From contig OX578277.1 in assembly GCA_951217055.1 (NCBI GenBank), positions 64,264,388 through 64,328,387 of the forward strand: a DNA stretch of 64,000 bases. Reading direction: 5' to 3'. This document shows, one piece after another, positions 22,750-35,164 of the stretch. Position 1 is the stretch's first letter. The number at the start of each line of letters is the position of its first letter. The position numbers and the translations under genes were made by a program. The stretch comes from Gerris lacustris (taxonomy: Eukaryota; Arthropoda; Insecta; Hemiptera; Gerridae). Under the pieces are notes generated by a model. It was not told where the DNA came from. It saw only the letters and a program-made list of their open reading frames with translations, and made no database searches.

Positions 22750-23650
22750 GTTGGGGAGACCGGGGCTGGTTGTTACACTTTTTATTATTTATTTTTATTT
22801 GGCCATGCCATAAGTTTTATGAAAGTAATTTACTATTAGTTCTTTAAAACCAACTCTTGGCTACCTCAATTATTTTTTTCGGCTCTTAAAATTCACGTCT
22901 CTTGTCGCAGGGACTTATAATCAGAGATAACTTAAATTGTAACATGTAACAGGTATTGGGGCAAGTTGTTACAGTAATATTGGTAAAGGAACTTGCGTGT
23001 TGAGAGTTGTTAGAAATTATTTATTGACGTGCTATATGTCTTTAATTTATTTTAGAATAATTATTAATACATTTTTATACATTTTTATACATTTTAGATT
23101 TAAGTAATATGATTTCAAGAACTTCATTTACATTAGGTTGCTTGGGTTAGAAAAATTAAACAACATCAAGTTTAACAATTTGTTTTTTATCAAGGTACTT
23201 AATAGAAAAAATAGGTAAGGACACAAAAAAATAATAAAATGTAAGTAAAAATTGATAAATAATAACTAATAACTCTTAAAATTTGTCAAAACCATTTTAG
23301 AGAAAAAAGCAAAATATTTTTATAAGTTAATCATATTTAACCGCTGAACCTGCTCGAAAACAACTTGAGGCTAATTCCTAAAAGAAAAAAGGTTAACTTA
23401 TAACTGAATTTTAAACTGTTTGCTTAAATTAATTTTATACTAATCATAACAAAGAAAATGATACCCGTTTGGCGATAAAAGTTAATAATTTTTTCTGATA
23501 GTTTTTGTTTATTATAAGTAAAAGTTGAACAAAATCTCGGTTTAAACAGTTATTAAATAATAATTTAAATTCCTAGGGTTGTTCATTACAGATAAGAAGT
23601 AATGGGGCAGGTTGTTACAGTGTAACAACTTAACGTGAACAATAGCATGT
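22750..23650. repeat. Possible element with GTTGTTACA motifs at ends
   Basis: GGGGCTGGTTGTTACAC (22762-22778), GGGGCAAGTTGTTACAG (22960-22976) and GGGGCAGGTTGTTACAG (23603-23619) recur. The last is followed directly by its inverse (TGTAACAAC), forming a palindrome. This looks like ends of a decayed DNA element; the AT-rich interior is noncoding. Confidence 0.4.
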
Positions 23651-24680
23651 TAATAATAAAACAGTTTTCAAAATTCATTGAAGAAAAGGTCATAGTGGGA
23701 CAATGTCGTTAAATATACAAACGCCTGCCATTTTAAATTTAAAAGCCAGATTAGAAGATGTTTGTGTCATAAGAAGTGATTAATTGACATGGGGGACAAC
23801 AATTATTATGGATATTAATGGAATAACAATATCATGGATCAATTAATGTTAATCAAATTATAATAGGTATCATCAACATAAAAAAAAACATAATACTTTA
23901 AATTGTACACGGTCGCCATCTTAAATAAAGAAAATCGCATCTTAGCAAACTCCTATATCATAGGAAACTCTCTTTTCTAAGTTTGCTATATTTGCTATAA
24001 AGGGTGATAATTAGAATTTGGAATTTTGGAGCTAAAAAAAGGGGGGGGGGAGTGGAATTTTCCCAGAAACTGTCACATAACTAACCTAATATTTAATTTT
24101 CCTGGCGGATCAATTTTAATAATTCTGGCTCCAGCGGTTTCGGGGAGCAATTATAATATTGAAGGTGTGGACTAGAATTCCTATATATATAGTCTACGTC
24201 TGGCTCTTTTAATATAGATTATATTAACAATTTAATTATGTTATATAACATCTCTTCATTGCATAACAAACTTTGGTTAATTAAATAAATTTATTGGAAA
24301 TGTTGAAAGAATAGTCTCTCCTCGTAATAACATTTCATGATGACCTCCATTAACTATACATATTTTATCTTATAAATATTAACTCCAACAAGCTATATTA
24401 ATTGGGTCAATATTATTATATGAGTTTTATTTAGTTCTCTTTGTAAAATTCTAATTTTACAATACATTTGTAGGGTTATAGTTAAATTCTTGAAGTTCAC
24501 AAGAAAATCTACAATTTAATTAGGACACAAGCCGAGGATTTAACTACCACAAGTCTATGTACCTCCTCCGTTTAACATAAGCCAATTTATGAAACAACTC
24601 AAAATTAATAAGTGTAAGTTCATAAATAATAATAAAATTATAATTAGTTAACTATTCAAGCTTTGCCTACTAATGAGATT
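23651..24680. other. AT-rich spacer
   Basis: A G-rich GGGGGGGGGGAG run near 24042-24053. No gene recognised. Confidence 0.35.
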
Positions 24681-24759
24681 TTCAACCTATAACAGGATAG
24701 CCCTATAATATTTTTCTTAACAATGTCGGCTTTTTCAACACTTCTACCATAACAGAGGT

Positions 24760-25110
24760 GTTAAAAAATGTGTGCAAAGGTTTTAAGTGCAAGGCCGAGG
24801 GGTAGGAGTGTGTTAAGGGGTAGACAAGACTCAGAATATCTATCATGGACCCTTCACTTGTCTCCCTACAGCCCTTTGCACAGCATCCCAACTAATTTCA
24901 AGAGTTTTTCTCTACACGCTCTGCCCTGCCTCGGGAATTCCATTTGAAATTCTCTCTTGAACTCAGCTCACCCTAAATATCCATCAGTTTTGGTCTCCTC
25001 CTGTATTGGTTTCTACTTTTTACATCTTCTCCAACCGTGAAAAAACCAACTTGGCTTTTACTCACTTGGATTGGGGAAGTGAAACAGGGAAGTTGTTCCT
25101 CTTAAGTAAA
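24760..25110. other. Pyrimidine-rich unique island
   Basis: Less AT-rich, with CACTTGTCTCCCTACAG (an acceptor-like tract) at 24857-24873 and GGATTGGGGAAGTGAAACAG near 25071-25090. No convincing frame or donor follows. Candidate conserved noncoding sequence. Confidence 0.25.
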
Positions 25111-25394
25111 TTGATTGTTAATCTTGATTTGTTCTGGCTAGCAAATGTCTGTCATTTATATCCATACCTAGTCCTTTTAAAATGAAAGAAAAATACGCGA
25201 TATTTAAAATAAACACACTTCTTTTAATAATAGCCTTTAGTAGTGATTGTCCCATTAGGTTTTCAAATATTGTTTTCACTAAACATGTAGTATAAAATAA
25301 TAATTTGAAGAGTCAAGAGGCATTTATTTCAAAAAGAGGTTTATAGTTTATAAAACCTATTGACTATGTGATTCTATAAAGAAAAAATCGGTCC
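25111..25394. other. AT-rich spacer
   Basis: No feature supported. Confidence 0.35.
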
Positions 25395-25903
25395 GAGACA
25401 ACTCAGACAAACTTTCTCATATACAAGTCTATAATTACTTAGCCCAGTGTTTTCCATTTATTAGTTTTCGTATGTTCATTTAATTATTATTGAACATTTC
25501 ATCAAAATTTGTCATAAAAATAACTTCTCCCGGGTGGGGAGCTTATATCGTTAGATTTTTATTTAAATGGACTACATTTTAGAATTTTATAACAAAATTG
25601 TCGGAACCGTTTTCGAGAAATATATATTTTTTTTACGTTTTTGGGGGGTAGCGCCCCCAAATTTGGAGTTAAAATTCATTTCTCGATTTCGCCTCGGGGT
25701 ATGATTTTTCTGAACACGTATGCCAAATTTCGTCAAAATCAGACCAGTAGTTTAGGCTCCAGGCGTCTGCACAGACGACAGACATACAGATAGTTTTTAA
25801 ACACCCCTTTTTGGACTCAGGGGACCTCAAAACGTGTAAATCCATCAAAATCTCAAAATTGAATTTTCGCGCCATCACAATACTTTATATGAGAAAGTAA
25901 AAA
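25395..25903 (-). repeat. Family B copy 4
   Basis: Well-preserved reverse copy: AACTTCTCCCGGGTGGGGAG, CGGAACCGTTTTCGAGAAAT, AGGCTCCAGGCGTCTGCACA and TTCGCGCCATCACAATACTT. The 69-residue minus-strand frame here is the repeat's own translation. Confidence 0.85.
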
Positions 25904-25905
25904 TA

Positions 25906-26895
25906 ATGAATCGATCTATGAGGTTGAATCAAAAGTTACAAAGACAAATTTTGATAGCCAGAGTTTCCATGATAACAGAAAATCACCTAAAAAAACCGCT
26001 AGCTTTACAACTCAATAATATTTTAAATGATACAAAATCGTGGAGTTTAAAGAAAATAACAAAATGGAACTCTTGTATATCTGATGCACAAATGTTTTAC
26101 TTGCACCAATTTACCAAGTTTTTCTCATACTCATATCTCTGTTTCCTCTTAAGACGGGCTATTGAAATTTGGACACAGCAAAATATTGAGCCCTAAATAT
26201 TAGGAATGGGTATCGATTAATCGAAATAATCTATGTTTTTATTGAATAATCGATATTCTCATTGTGCAATTAATCGGATATCGATGTTTTTATTTTATTT
26301 TGATTTTAACTATTATTATATATTTTTAAAATACAAACTTAAGGATATTCTTTTGATGTATGAATTTTGTATTATGCGAAGAAATAGGGCTAAAAAAAAA
26401 TGTTTGTTGTTTTTAATATTTTCTTCTCTAAAGAAATAAAAAAGTATTAAAACCTAGAACGGTCATATATACAATTATTCCAAACAAAATTTCATCATAC
26501 ATACATTTTTGTTATGTTGCCGATCAATCGATGTTTTCAGGAACAACTAATCTGTATATCAATATATGTCTCAAAAAAATTATTCAATATCATTAATCGA
26601 TGTTTAGCAGTTTGATACCCATCCCAACTTAATATTTAGCCTTTTAAAAAAATCACTGGGAAGTATTTGCGTCCAAGTACTTTTTAGATGTTTAAGCTCA
26701 TTATATGATTAAACCCGTTACATAATTATAATTGTTTTTAACCTCAGGAGTCCTTGGTTCGATCCCCCGGGGATCACAATGTTTATTATCGGTGATAACG
26801 ACAAGATAAATTACATTTTATTGGGAATTTTTCATTGCCACAATAAGGAATTAGCATGAATTATTTAAAAAATTTAGGATATTAGGGATTTGGTC
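25906..26895. other. AT-rich segment, unrecognised frames
   Basis: A 96-residue frame (25906-26196) directly after family B, and a 68-residue frame (26233-26439), show no domain I recognise. 26205-26300 and 26520-26600 have recurring ATCGAT motifs. A B-box-like TTGGTTCGATCCCCCGG lies at 26753-26769. Coding is doubtful. Confidence 0.3.
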
Positions 26896-26904
26896 TTCCA
26901 TAGG

Positions 26905-27300
26905 GTTGGAAAACATTCGTTCGGTTCGCCGGCAGAGCGAACCAGGTTCGCCTGTGTGTAGAGGACACGAACCGATGTTCGTCATTTTATCAGAAAAGAC
27001 ACTCTACACCTCCGACTTATTTGTTTCTTTTTACTTCTTTTAACACTGTTTTTTTAACGCTGTTTTTTATCGCTGTTTTTTTTTAACGCTGTTTTTTTAA
27101 CTCTGTTTTTAACTCAGTGTTTTTAACGCTTTTTTTTAACGTTGTTATTTAGCGCTGTGTTTTCAGCTCAGTTCAGAGGGAAACTGACGATTAAAGACGA
27201 ACCGTTGTTCGTGTCTCTCTCTACTGTGTGTAGAGAGCGGACCCCACGAACTTGGTTCGCCGAACCAAGTTCCCATGTGTATAGGCCGCTTTAGGGCTCT
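26905..27300. repeat. Foldback element with GAACC-rich ends and internal minisatellite
   Basis: The left side (CGGTTCGCC, GGTTCGCCTGTGTGTAGAGG, ACACGAACCGATGTTCGTC) is answered in inverse by the right side (GACGAACCGTTGTTCGTGTC, CTGTGTGTAGAGAGC, GGTTCGCCGAACCAAGTTC). Between them, 27040-27180 is a degenerate repeat of AACGCTGTTTTTTT units. Confidence 0.65.
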
Positions 27301-28070
27301 ATGCGAACCAAAGAGCGACTGACAGACGGACACATCATCCTTGGCATAAGGGTTTCAAAAAGTATCTACAAACCCTAAAAAGGGACAATTTTGAAGTTTG
27401 CATTTTTGTTACTGACAAATCATCAAAATTATGACTTCCAGAATAGCTAGACATTTGAAATTTGGCCTTCTTGTAGATATAGACATGTAATTTATGGGAA
27501 AATTTGAAATTTTTCATTTTTATCTCCCCAAAAAATTTAATATTGCGATAAGTCGTAACGAAAAGCTAGTAATTTTAAAAGATCTACAAGTTTGGTTCTA
27601 CGACTTTTTTTCTTCCTTCATCGGATGTACCTTGGTTGGAGCTAGATTTGATTAAATATTTTTAATTTTTGACTCTGTGTTCTTATAGCGTTCGCAATTA
27701 TGGACCGATTTGATTTTTCATTAGAGGGCTCAATCCACACAAATGTTCTTTAAATCGAGTATTAATCATTTTATAAAATCTTCCTATTTTCTGAGAACAC
27801 GAGAGTAAATTTTTTCCCGAGAGCCTTGTCCACTATTTTAAAGTGACCATATTTTCAGCGCTATCAGTAGATGTTTAATTTTTTTACGATTTTATGAACT
27901 TTTTTCTGACTCAGCAAAATGGGTTAATGACAACATAAATTTATGATTTTCCGGGTGGCATAATTATATGTAAGGACTGATTTTGGTACCAAGTTTCAAA
28001 TCTCTAGCTTAAAAATCTATCAGAGTTATGCGTCAATTTCGTTTGGATGAGAAATCAACAACGAGAATGT
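27301..28070 (+). repeat. Repeat shared with 35165-35720
   Basis: CTGACTCAGCAAAATGGGTT, GTAAGGACTGATTTTGG and CCAAGTTTCAAATCTCTAG recur at 35465-35580 in the same orientation. Decayed and noncoding. Confidence 0.55.
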
Positions 28071-28239
28071 TATGATAATCGACAAACCATCCAAATTTCA
28101 TAAATCAGATGCGTTCTTTTGAAGATATAGGTAAATAAAAGATATAGGTAAAAAATACTCTGCCCATTAGTGTGGCACATAACTTTCTCGCGTCCTAAAA
28201 TTTAATGATTTTATGGTTTTGAAACCTATTAATATCCAA

Positions 28240-28895
28240 TTTATTTCTGAGCTTACCGTAGGTAACGGAAGCTATGTGATCGTTCTGAAGAATGAAAATA
28301 TTTTATGTCTCCGATTTCAAAAATTCCAACACAGAAATCAGTTTCAGACATCAGGGCACATTTTTGGTTCCGTGTCTGTCTGTCGGTCTGTCACTTAATT
28401 TTTGCGAACTAACATACGAGTATCTTAAAAACTGCACGTCTGATTTTAATGAATTTTTTATGGTGGGTCATAATTAGCTCATTGTTGGTCTCACGTAAGT
28501 TTCAACCTTCTGCGCTCAAGTGTTTCTCTTCCACATGCGCACAAACATACATTAATTTACAGCTATAGCTTCAAAAGTACTACTCTGTTTTGTATGAAAC
28601 TTTTATGGTTTATTGAAAGTAACTCGTAGAAAACACCAGATTAAATTGAACCGTCTGCGCTTTTTAATCTTTGCTAAATTGATACTTTAAAATTCATGTA
28701 AAAAATCAAAACAATTTTTGACAACATTAAACAAATGACACAATAATAGCTTGTAATAAAACCCAAAAAAAACAAAATAATATGACTAAAACCAAAAAGA
28801 AATAAAATAGCTTGTAAAAGCATTAAATCAATGAAGTGTGTGATAGAATGCGAAGAAGCTATGTGCCACACCAATTGGCAGTCTATCTTTCCCCC
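28240..28895 (+). repeat. Family A full-length copy
   Basis: Begins GAGCTTACCGTAGGTAACGG and ends GAAGCTATGTGCCACACCAA TTGGCAG. Contains TCAGACATCAGGGCACATTT, TGTCTGTCTGTCGGTCTGTC, TCTCACGTAAGTTTCAACC and GAACCGTCTGCGC. Same length and order as 51948-52590. Confidence 0.85.
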
Positions 28896-30335
28896 GTTTT
28901 TTAAAATCTGTATATTATTAGATTAGCTTATTATTTAGTTAGATAGCTCCTAACAAGTCCTATCAAAAGCTATATCTAAAACTGGAAATAAACAAAAGAA
29001 ATTTGTTTACTTGTTTACATAGTAGACAAACAATCTAGTAGCAGTAAATTATAAAAATGTTTCCTCTTTTGCAAAGATTTGTCTATAACGATATGAATGT
29101 TTATTCTCTCAGAATCTAACGAAATGCCCGTTTTCGAAAATAGGTCTAGGTACCGGATACTTACGGGTGCTGCGTATTTTATTTGACCTAGCAGTGCCTT
29201 AGCCGTAATGCCTCTACCCACTGACCAAGGGTACCTTCTTGCCTTACAACCTCTAACCTTCAACTGTCTACGGTATCTTTTTAACATTATAAGACCCAAC
29301 AGATAGAATAACAGTGAAAGTTAGACGATTTCCAACTAAGGACATACCATAAAATAAATACAGCCATTTACAAAACAACAAAAATACAATTGTACCTTCA
29401 TGACCTAGAAAGATAATACAATAGGAAAAAAATGTCAAACAACATTATTTATGGGAATGGACAAGAAGACTTGTTGTTCCAACAAGTAAAAGTTAAATAT
29501 GTTTTGGAAATACAGAAAGTGAAAATTCAAGTTACAAGACCTAAATTGAAGCACAGTGTGAATTCCTGGGTCATAAAAAAGAAAAAAAAAAGTTAGTTCA
29601 TTTTCGAACTTTTAAATCTTTTGAAAATATTAGAGTCTACTGTCAAGGGAGAGTAAGGTTTGGTACTTAATAAATAGGAGAATGTTTATAAAACTCAACA
29701 CAATCATTCATCACAAGTCCATTCAACAATGATATTATGATGAATCGTTAAAACATAAAGTAAGAATATTTTAAGAAATATAATGGCTGGCGCTGTCGGT
29801 AGATAATGAAAACATTCGGAAGAACTTTTATAACATTTAGTATTAGAGATCCTATACAAGCAAATTGTTTAGAACAAGATTAGTTTAAAGAATAATAAAC
29901 TTTTAGAGCATTGAATAGGTTGAAAATGATCAGTTTTGTTTAGGTAACAAACTAGTAAAATTTGAAAATCCCACGTCAATAGTCTAAGCACAATTTAAGA
30001 ATTTCATTTTAAGTTCAGATCTTCTACTAGAACACGGGAAAAGCTATCTTCGTTGATTGTATGTACAGACATTTCCTAAAAACACTCACGAATATTATGA
30101 TAAAAAGATTCTGGCTGAATCGATGGAAATTTGTTTTGTTTATTAATACCCAGAAACTATGTTACTTTAATCACCTCAAAGGCTACAAGAATATTCGTTG
30201 TGAAACACTGGCTGCTATAGATGTATGTATTTGTCTACAATCTACTTTTTTACGAATTTTAAAATACAAAAAAAATATTATTCACAGTATAGTGAGTTAT
30301 TATAAGTAATTTTCTGTCTTCATGAGAAAGCCTCA
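28896..30335. other. AT-rich intergenic sequence
   Basis: The 94-residue minus frame at 29015-29299 and the 82-residue plus frame at 30061-30309 lack recognisable domains. Nothing else supported. Confidence 0.35.
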
Positions 30336-30337
30336 TG

Positions 30338-30432
30338 TCTGTTTCCCGTAGTTAATAATAATTATAATTTGATTTAAATTAAAATTTAATCGTTCCGTAG
30401 TATGAATACTACCAAAATCGTAAAATATGAAA
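30338..30432 (+). repeat. Family S tail fragment
   Basis: CTGTTTCCCGTAGTTAATAA and TCCGTAGTATGAATACTACC without the tRNA-like core. Confidence 0.8.
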
Positions 30433-30639
30433 GCCTCATGACTTCTATTCTGTAGAAGTTTAAAAATTTAAAAAAAAGTGGATGAGTAATAACAGGAATA
30501 CCACACTCTCTCTAAATGTTTTTTTTTTTTATTATTTTTTTTTTTAGCACACTAAACAAATCGATATTGTAAAAGTGAGACACCTTAATGTTACACATAT
30601 AAAGATTAATTGAAAACACGACGTATAACATATTTTAAT

Positions 30640-30890
30640 ACATAATAGTATAGGCTTTTAAAAAAGATCACGGTAGCCGATTTCAATAAAGAATTGTTTT
30701 CTAAGAAGTCAAAAAAAGCAAAAGCGACGTTGAAAGTTTGTAAAATGTCGAATGGAAAAAAATATCTTTGTACAACTGTGTCAGGTATTACGAAAGAAAA
30801 AGGTTTCAATAAGAGATTTCTTTTGAAAGGAGTGAGAACTTGGTCCCTAATGTTCATGAATAGGGCTGTCCTATAGACCATTTTTCAAAA
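30640..30890 (+). pseudogene. Unrecognised decayed coding-like fragment
   Basis: A 60-residue frame (30694-30876) rich in Lys, with CKMSNGKKYLCTT, shows loose nucleotide similarity to 53660-53830 (shared GTAAAATGTC.AAT.GAAAA and ACGAAA-AAAAAGG blocks). The two may be relics of one dispersed gene or element. No family identified. Confidence 0.25.
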
Positions 30891-30899
30891 GGGCGTGGC

Positions 30900-31118
30900 C
30901 GGTTAACATTAGGTACCATGTACCTTAGTAGATTCAAAAATGTGAAAAAATAGCAATCTTTGATGTTTCAACTCATTTAGTAGAATTTAGGAATGAAGTC
31001 AGAAAGTGAAAGTAAAAAGTCAGATGAAACAAACTTGGACAAATATTGTGAAAATCCATAGAAATAATTTTTTTTTTTTCATGACGGTAAAATCTCTATA
31101 TTTTCTACTTATATGATA
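30900..31118. other. AT-rich spacer
   Basis: No feature supported. Confidence 0.35.
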
Positions 31119-31119
31119 G

Positions 31120-33052
31120 ACTAGCTGGGTACCCGTGCTTCGCTACGGAGTGTTATTATAATTAGATAAGTTTATATACAACCATAATGAAACATAAATT
31201 ATTTTACTATGCAAGAATAGCTAGATTCTATCTCTCCCACCAATTTCTATACCCCCTCCTCTTTGATAAGCAAATTTTAAAATATCCTAATCCCCCCCCC
31301 CCCCTAAAGTAAAATATGACAAAACAATACATAAAAAATATTACTCTATTCTTAAAGAGCTTTTGCATCATCAATGGTATTCATTACATTGACCCCGTAT
31401 TCATTACTTGTACCATACCCCTGTGTACCAAATTTAAATTTCCAAAATTCATGTATAGCTGTCAAGTTCAAGTGGGCAAATTTTTATCGACATCGAACTA
31501 AAACTGTAGATTTGTATACAGAACATACACCCACATACGTTGATTTTTATATATATATAGCTATAAATTTCAATTTTACCCACTCCTAAATAAAATTGTA
31601 CATAACAACAATTACTTTTCTCTTAAAGTGCTCTTCAACGATATGCATGATATGAAGGGAATCCATTACTTTGACATTTTTACACCGTACCCCTTTGAAC
31701 CAAAATTTAAATTTCGATAATTCATGTAGACAGTGACCTCCCCCTTGCTTTGAAGGGAAAGTGAGTAAATATTCATCAAATTGGGATAAAACTGTAGATT
31801 TGTATAAAAGACATACCCTCATAAAGACACTCTTCTTTTTTTATAAGATATAGCTATATTTTTCCATTTTACCCCCTCCTAAATGAAAATACATATGACA
31901 AAACTGTACATAACAACAATTAATGTAATCTTAAAGAGCTTTTCAACGATATTCATCATAAAGGGTAATCAGTCCTTTGACCCCGTATTCATTATTGTAC
32001 CCTGTTCCCTGTGTACCAAAATTTAAATTTCGAAAATTCATGTAGGCACTGATTTTTTCTTCCTTTGAAGGTCAAGTGTGCATTTTTTGATCGAGATCGG
32101 ACTAAAACTATGGATTTGTATAAAGAACATACACACATACGTTGACGTTTAGATATATTTTTCCATTTACCCCCCTAAATGTACGTAAACACAATTACTG
32201 TACTCTTAAAGACCTTTTCAACAGTATGCATCATGAAGGGTTTTCAACTTTGACATTTGTACCCCGTACCAATGTGTACCAAAAATTTAATTTCGAACAT
32301 TCATGGAGACAGAGATCTTCCCCTTGCTTTGAAGGTCAAGTGAGCAAATTTCCATCGAGATCGAATTAAAACTGTTGATTTGTATAAAGAACATAAACAC
32401 ACTCACACATACGTTGACTTTTATAGATAGAGATATACATTTCCATTTTACCCCCCTCCTAAAAGAAAATATGACAAAAACGTACTTATCAACAATTAAT
32501 GTACTCTTAAAGAGCTTTTTAACGATATGCATTATGAAGGGTATCCATTACTTTGACATTTGTACCCCGTACCTCTGTGTACCAAAATTTTAATTTCGGA
32601 AAATCATGTAGGCAGTGACCTTCACCTTGTTTGGAAGAAAAAGAGTGTAAAAATGCATCAAATTGGGATAAAACTGTAGATTTGTATAAAAGACATTCTC
32701 TCATATAGATACTCTTCTTTTTATAAATAGGTATAGTTATATTTTCCATTTTACCCCCCTCCTAAATGAAAATATGACAAAACTATACATAACAACAATT
32801 ACTGCGTACTCTTAAAGAGCTTTTCAACTATATGCATCACCAAGGGTATTCATTACTTTGACCCCGTATTCATTACTTGTACCCCGTACCCCAGTGTACC
32901 AAAATTTAAATTTAGAAAATTCATGTAGACCTTGATTTTTTCCTTGCTTTGAAGATCAAGTGTGCAAATTTTCATCAAAATCGGGCTAAAACTGTAGATT
33001 TGAATAAAGAACAAACATACACACATACGTTGACTTTTATATATATAGATAA
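31120..33052 (+). repeat. Family C tandem array, copy 4
   Basis: Head CTAGCTGGGTACCCGTGCTT at ~31122, then about six ~300-bp monomers starting near 31300, 31570, 31860, 32155, 32445 and 32750. Each has ACTCTTAAAGAGC-type, TGTACCCCGTACC and ACATACGTTGAC-type blocks. Corresponds monomer by monomer to 17318-18880 (for example the diagnostic TTGTTTGGAAGAAAAAGAGT in both), so one is a copy of the other array or both stem from one long parent. Frames here are repeat translations. Confidence 0.92.
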
Positions 33053-33884
33053 ACCCTAAATAAGAGCATATGCTGCAGAGTAAGACAGGTATTATAAGAG
33101 AAATTCTCAGAACATACCATTGATGTGGTCCCTTCAATTTCTACTCTTTACACAACTTATACTGTTTTATATATTTTAACTTAAAGATAGGCTAAAGTAT
33201 AATTTAATGGCAAATATATACCTGCGACTCCACTACATTGGTAGCCTTTAGAAGAGAAATGCTTCATAAAATTGTGAACTTAACGAAACTAATCACACCT
33301 TATTTTAATTTCCGAAACTTGCACTTCGGTATCGGTGGACTAGATATTAGTTGACTCACGGTAATTTACACTTATTTATTTACACTACAGAGCGTTTTAC
33401 TCGTAAAATTCAACATAAAATCTTCGAAATTTTGGACAGTATGAGTTTCAATGTGCAAAACTAATATTTAAGCATTTATGCATTGGCGCCCATGCCTATG
33501 GGCAGAAGGGCCGTGTTCGCCCCCCCCCCCCAGCTCTAAGGAAAAGATGAAAAATAATTATTTATTACCGTAGTTAATTCAGGAGTTTTGCTTTCAAGAA
33601 AAATATATACGTATTGGTATAACATAAACTAGTTTATGTAGGTTAGTGTGTATCAGGATTCGCTCCGAACCTCTGCTTTGTTAAAGCAACATATTTTTTA
33701 AAGTAATCATAGTGTTTAATGATTTCTTTTATTATGTATGTATTAGGTGTTTTTACTTATGAATAACTGCATAGAATAAATTTTAGTACTTGAAACAATT
33801 GCAGTAACTATTTTTCACTACCGTTCCCTTGAATATCAAATGAGTTAACGACGTTACAGGTGGTGAGTTGTACAAAAAAAAAAT
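33053..33884. other. AT-rich spacer
   Basis: Includes TATGGGCAGAAGGGCCGTGT and a C run near 33490-33530. No gene recognised. Confidence 0.35.
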
Positions 33885-34410
33885 CTCAGACAAGCTTTCT
33901 CACATTCGAGTTCATAATTACTTAGCCCAGGTTTTCCATTTATTAGTTTTCGTAGGTACATTTAATTAATATTGAACATTTTATCAAAATGTATTTTAAA
34001 AATAAATTTTCCTCGACGAGGAATCGAACCCGGCCTCTCTCTGTCCGCGTTAAAAGCCATTTTCTCAGGAACTAGATTTTTCCCGGGAAAACGGTTTATA
34101 TCGTTAGATTCGTATTTAAATGGACTACATTTTAGAATTTTTTAAATCAAAATTGTCGGAACCGTCTTCGAGAAATAATTTTTATCACTTTTTTTTAGAG
34201 TTTTTGAGGGGTAGTGCCCCCAAATTTAGAGCTAAAATTTATTTCCCGATTTCGCCTCGGGGTATGATTTTTCTTAACATGTATGCTAAATATCGTCATA
34301 ATCAGCCTAGGAGATTTGGACTTAGGTGACCTCATAACGTGTAAGTCCATCAAAATCTGAAAATCGAATTTTCGCGCCATCACAACTTTCTCATTACTTC
34401 ACTTTTTCTT
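33885..34410 (-). repeat. Family B copy 5
   Basis: Reverse copy with GAGGAATCGAACCCGGCCTC (B-box-like in reverse), CCCGGGAAAACGGTTTATAT and TTCGCGCCATCACAACTTTC. Short of the TCTGCACAGACG block. Confidence 0.85.
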
Positions 34411-34925
34411 TATAAGAGATAATAAAAATGGAAAAAATTAAAGTGTAGTTAACGTCTTTTACAGCGATATAAATTGGATTAAAATTGTCAATTCGTCCTA
34501 TAGATGCACTAAATAAATATTTTTCTTTCAACATTTTACACTTTCTGATTTTCATAATAACTTTAGCTGTATCCGTACTTGCTCAGTAGCAAAGAATCAA
34601 ACTCTATTTAACTAAATTTTAAAAATTCAAAGGAAACTTCGATAATTTTAATTAATTTCATTATTTTGACCTACCACTCTGAACTGGAAGTTCGATTTTT
34701 AGGCCCTTAAAACACGTTTTTCATAGCCTAAAATCTCCAAAATGTAAAACTCAAACAAACAGAGAAGTCCAAAAAACCTAGAAGTGTCGGTTTAACTCTT
34801 CCACAGAGCATCAACTCAGGAAATGAAAAATAATGAACTAGACAACCAAATCTATTGTTATAAGATCTAGGTACGAAGTATAATATGTATATGTGTGTGT
34901 GTGCGTAAGTATAAAAAATCGGGTA
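34411..34925. other. AT-rich spacer
   Basis: Ends with a short (TG)n at 34889-34902. No gene recognised. Confidence 0.35.
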
Positions 34926-35042
34926 CGGCGTACCTCGGAACTATTCCATACTTGGGAATCCACTAAAGTGACCTCTCCTGGAGGAAGCAGCATTGGGCAT
35001 GGTCAATGGTCCATGGTCAGTACTTGGATGAGTAACCGATTT
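34926..35042 (+). pseudogene. 5S rRNA-derived sequence
   Basis: GTCAGTACTTGGATGAGTAA CCGA at 35016-35039 closely matches the 3' internal-control region of eukaryotic 5S rRNA (...AGTACTTGGATGGGTGACCG). Upstream, GGAGGAAGCAGCATTGGGCATGG matches the GAAGTTAAGCAACATCGGGC part. The 5' third (ACGGCGTACC, CCATAC) is weak, and an extra repeat of GGTCAATGGTCC interrupts it. A degenerate 5S copy or head of a 5S-derived SINE (SINE3-like), not a functional gene. Confidence 0.65.
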
Positions 35043-35164
35043 GAACTAATTAATTTTTTTATTCTAATTTTTAAAAAAAAAAAATGTTTATACATTATTT
35101 TTATTTATTTAATTATTTGTATTTTGGCGGTATTTTGACAATGTAAACAAACTTTGACGTTTAA
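35043..35164. other. AT-rich tail after 5S-like fragment
   Basis: Low-complexity T- and A-rich sequence directly downstream of the 5S-like stretch, compatible with a SINE body or tail but not diagnostic. Confidence 0.3.

Noticed and set aside
25906..26196. 96-residue gene next to family B
   Set aside because: No recognisable domain and AT-driven composition; kept only as an unrecognised frame.
34926..35042. Functional 5S rRNA gene
   Set aside because: 5' third too diverged and an internal duplication disrupts it.
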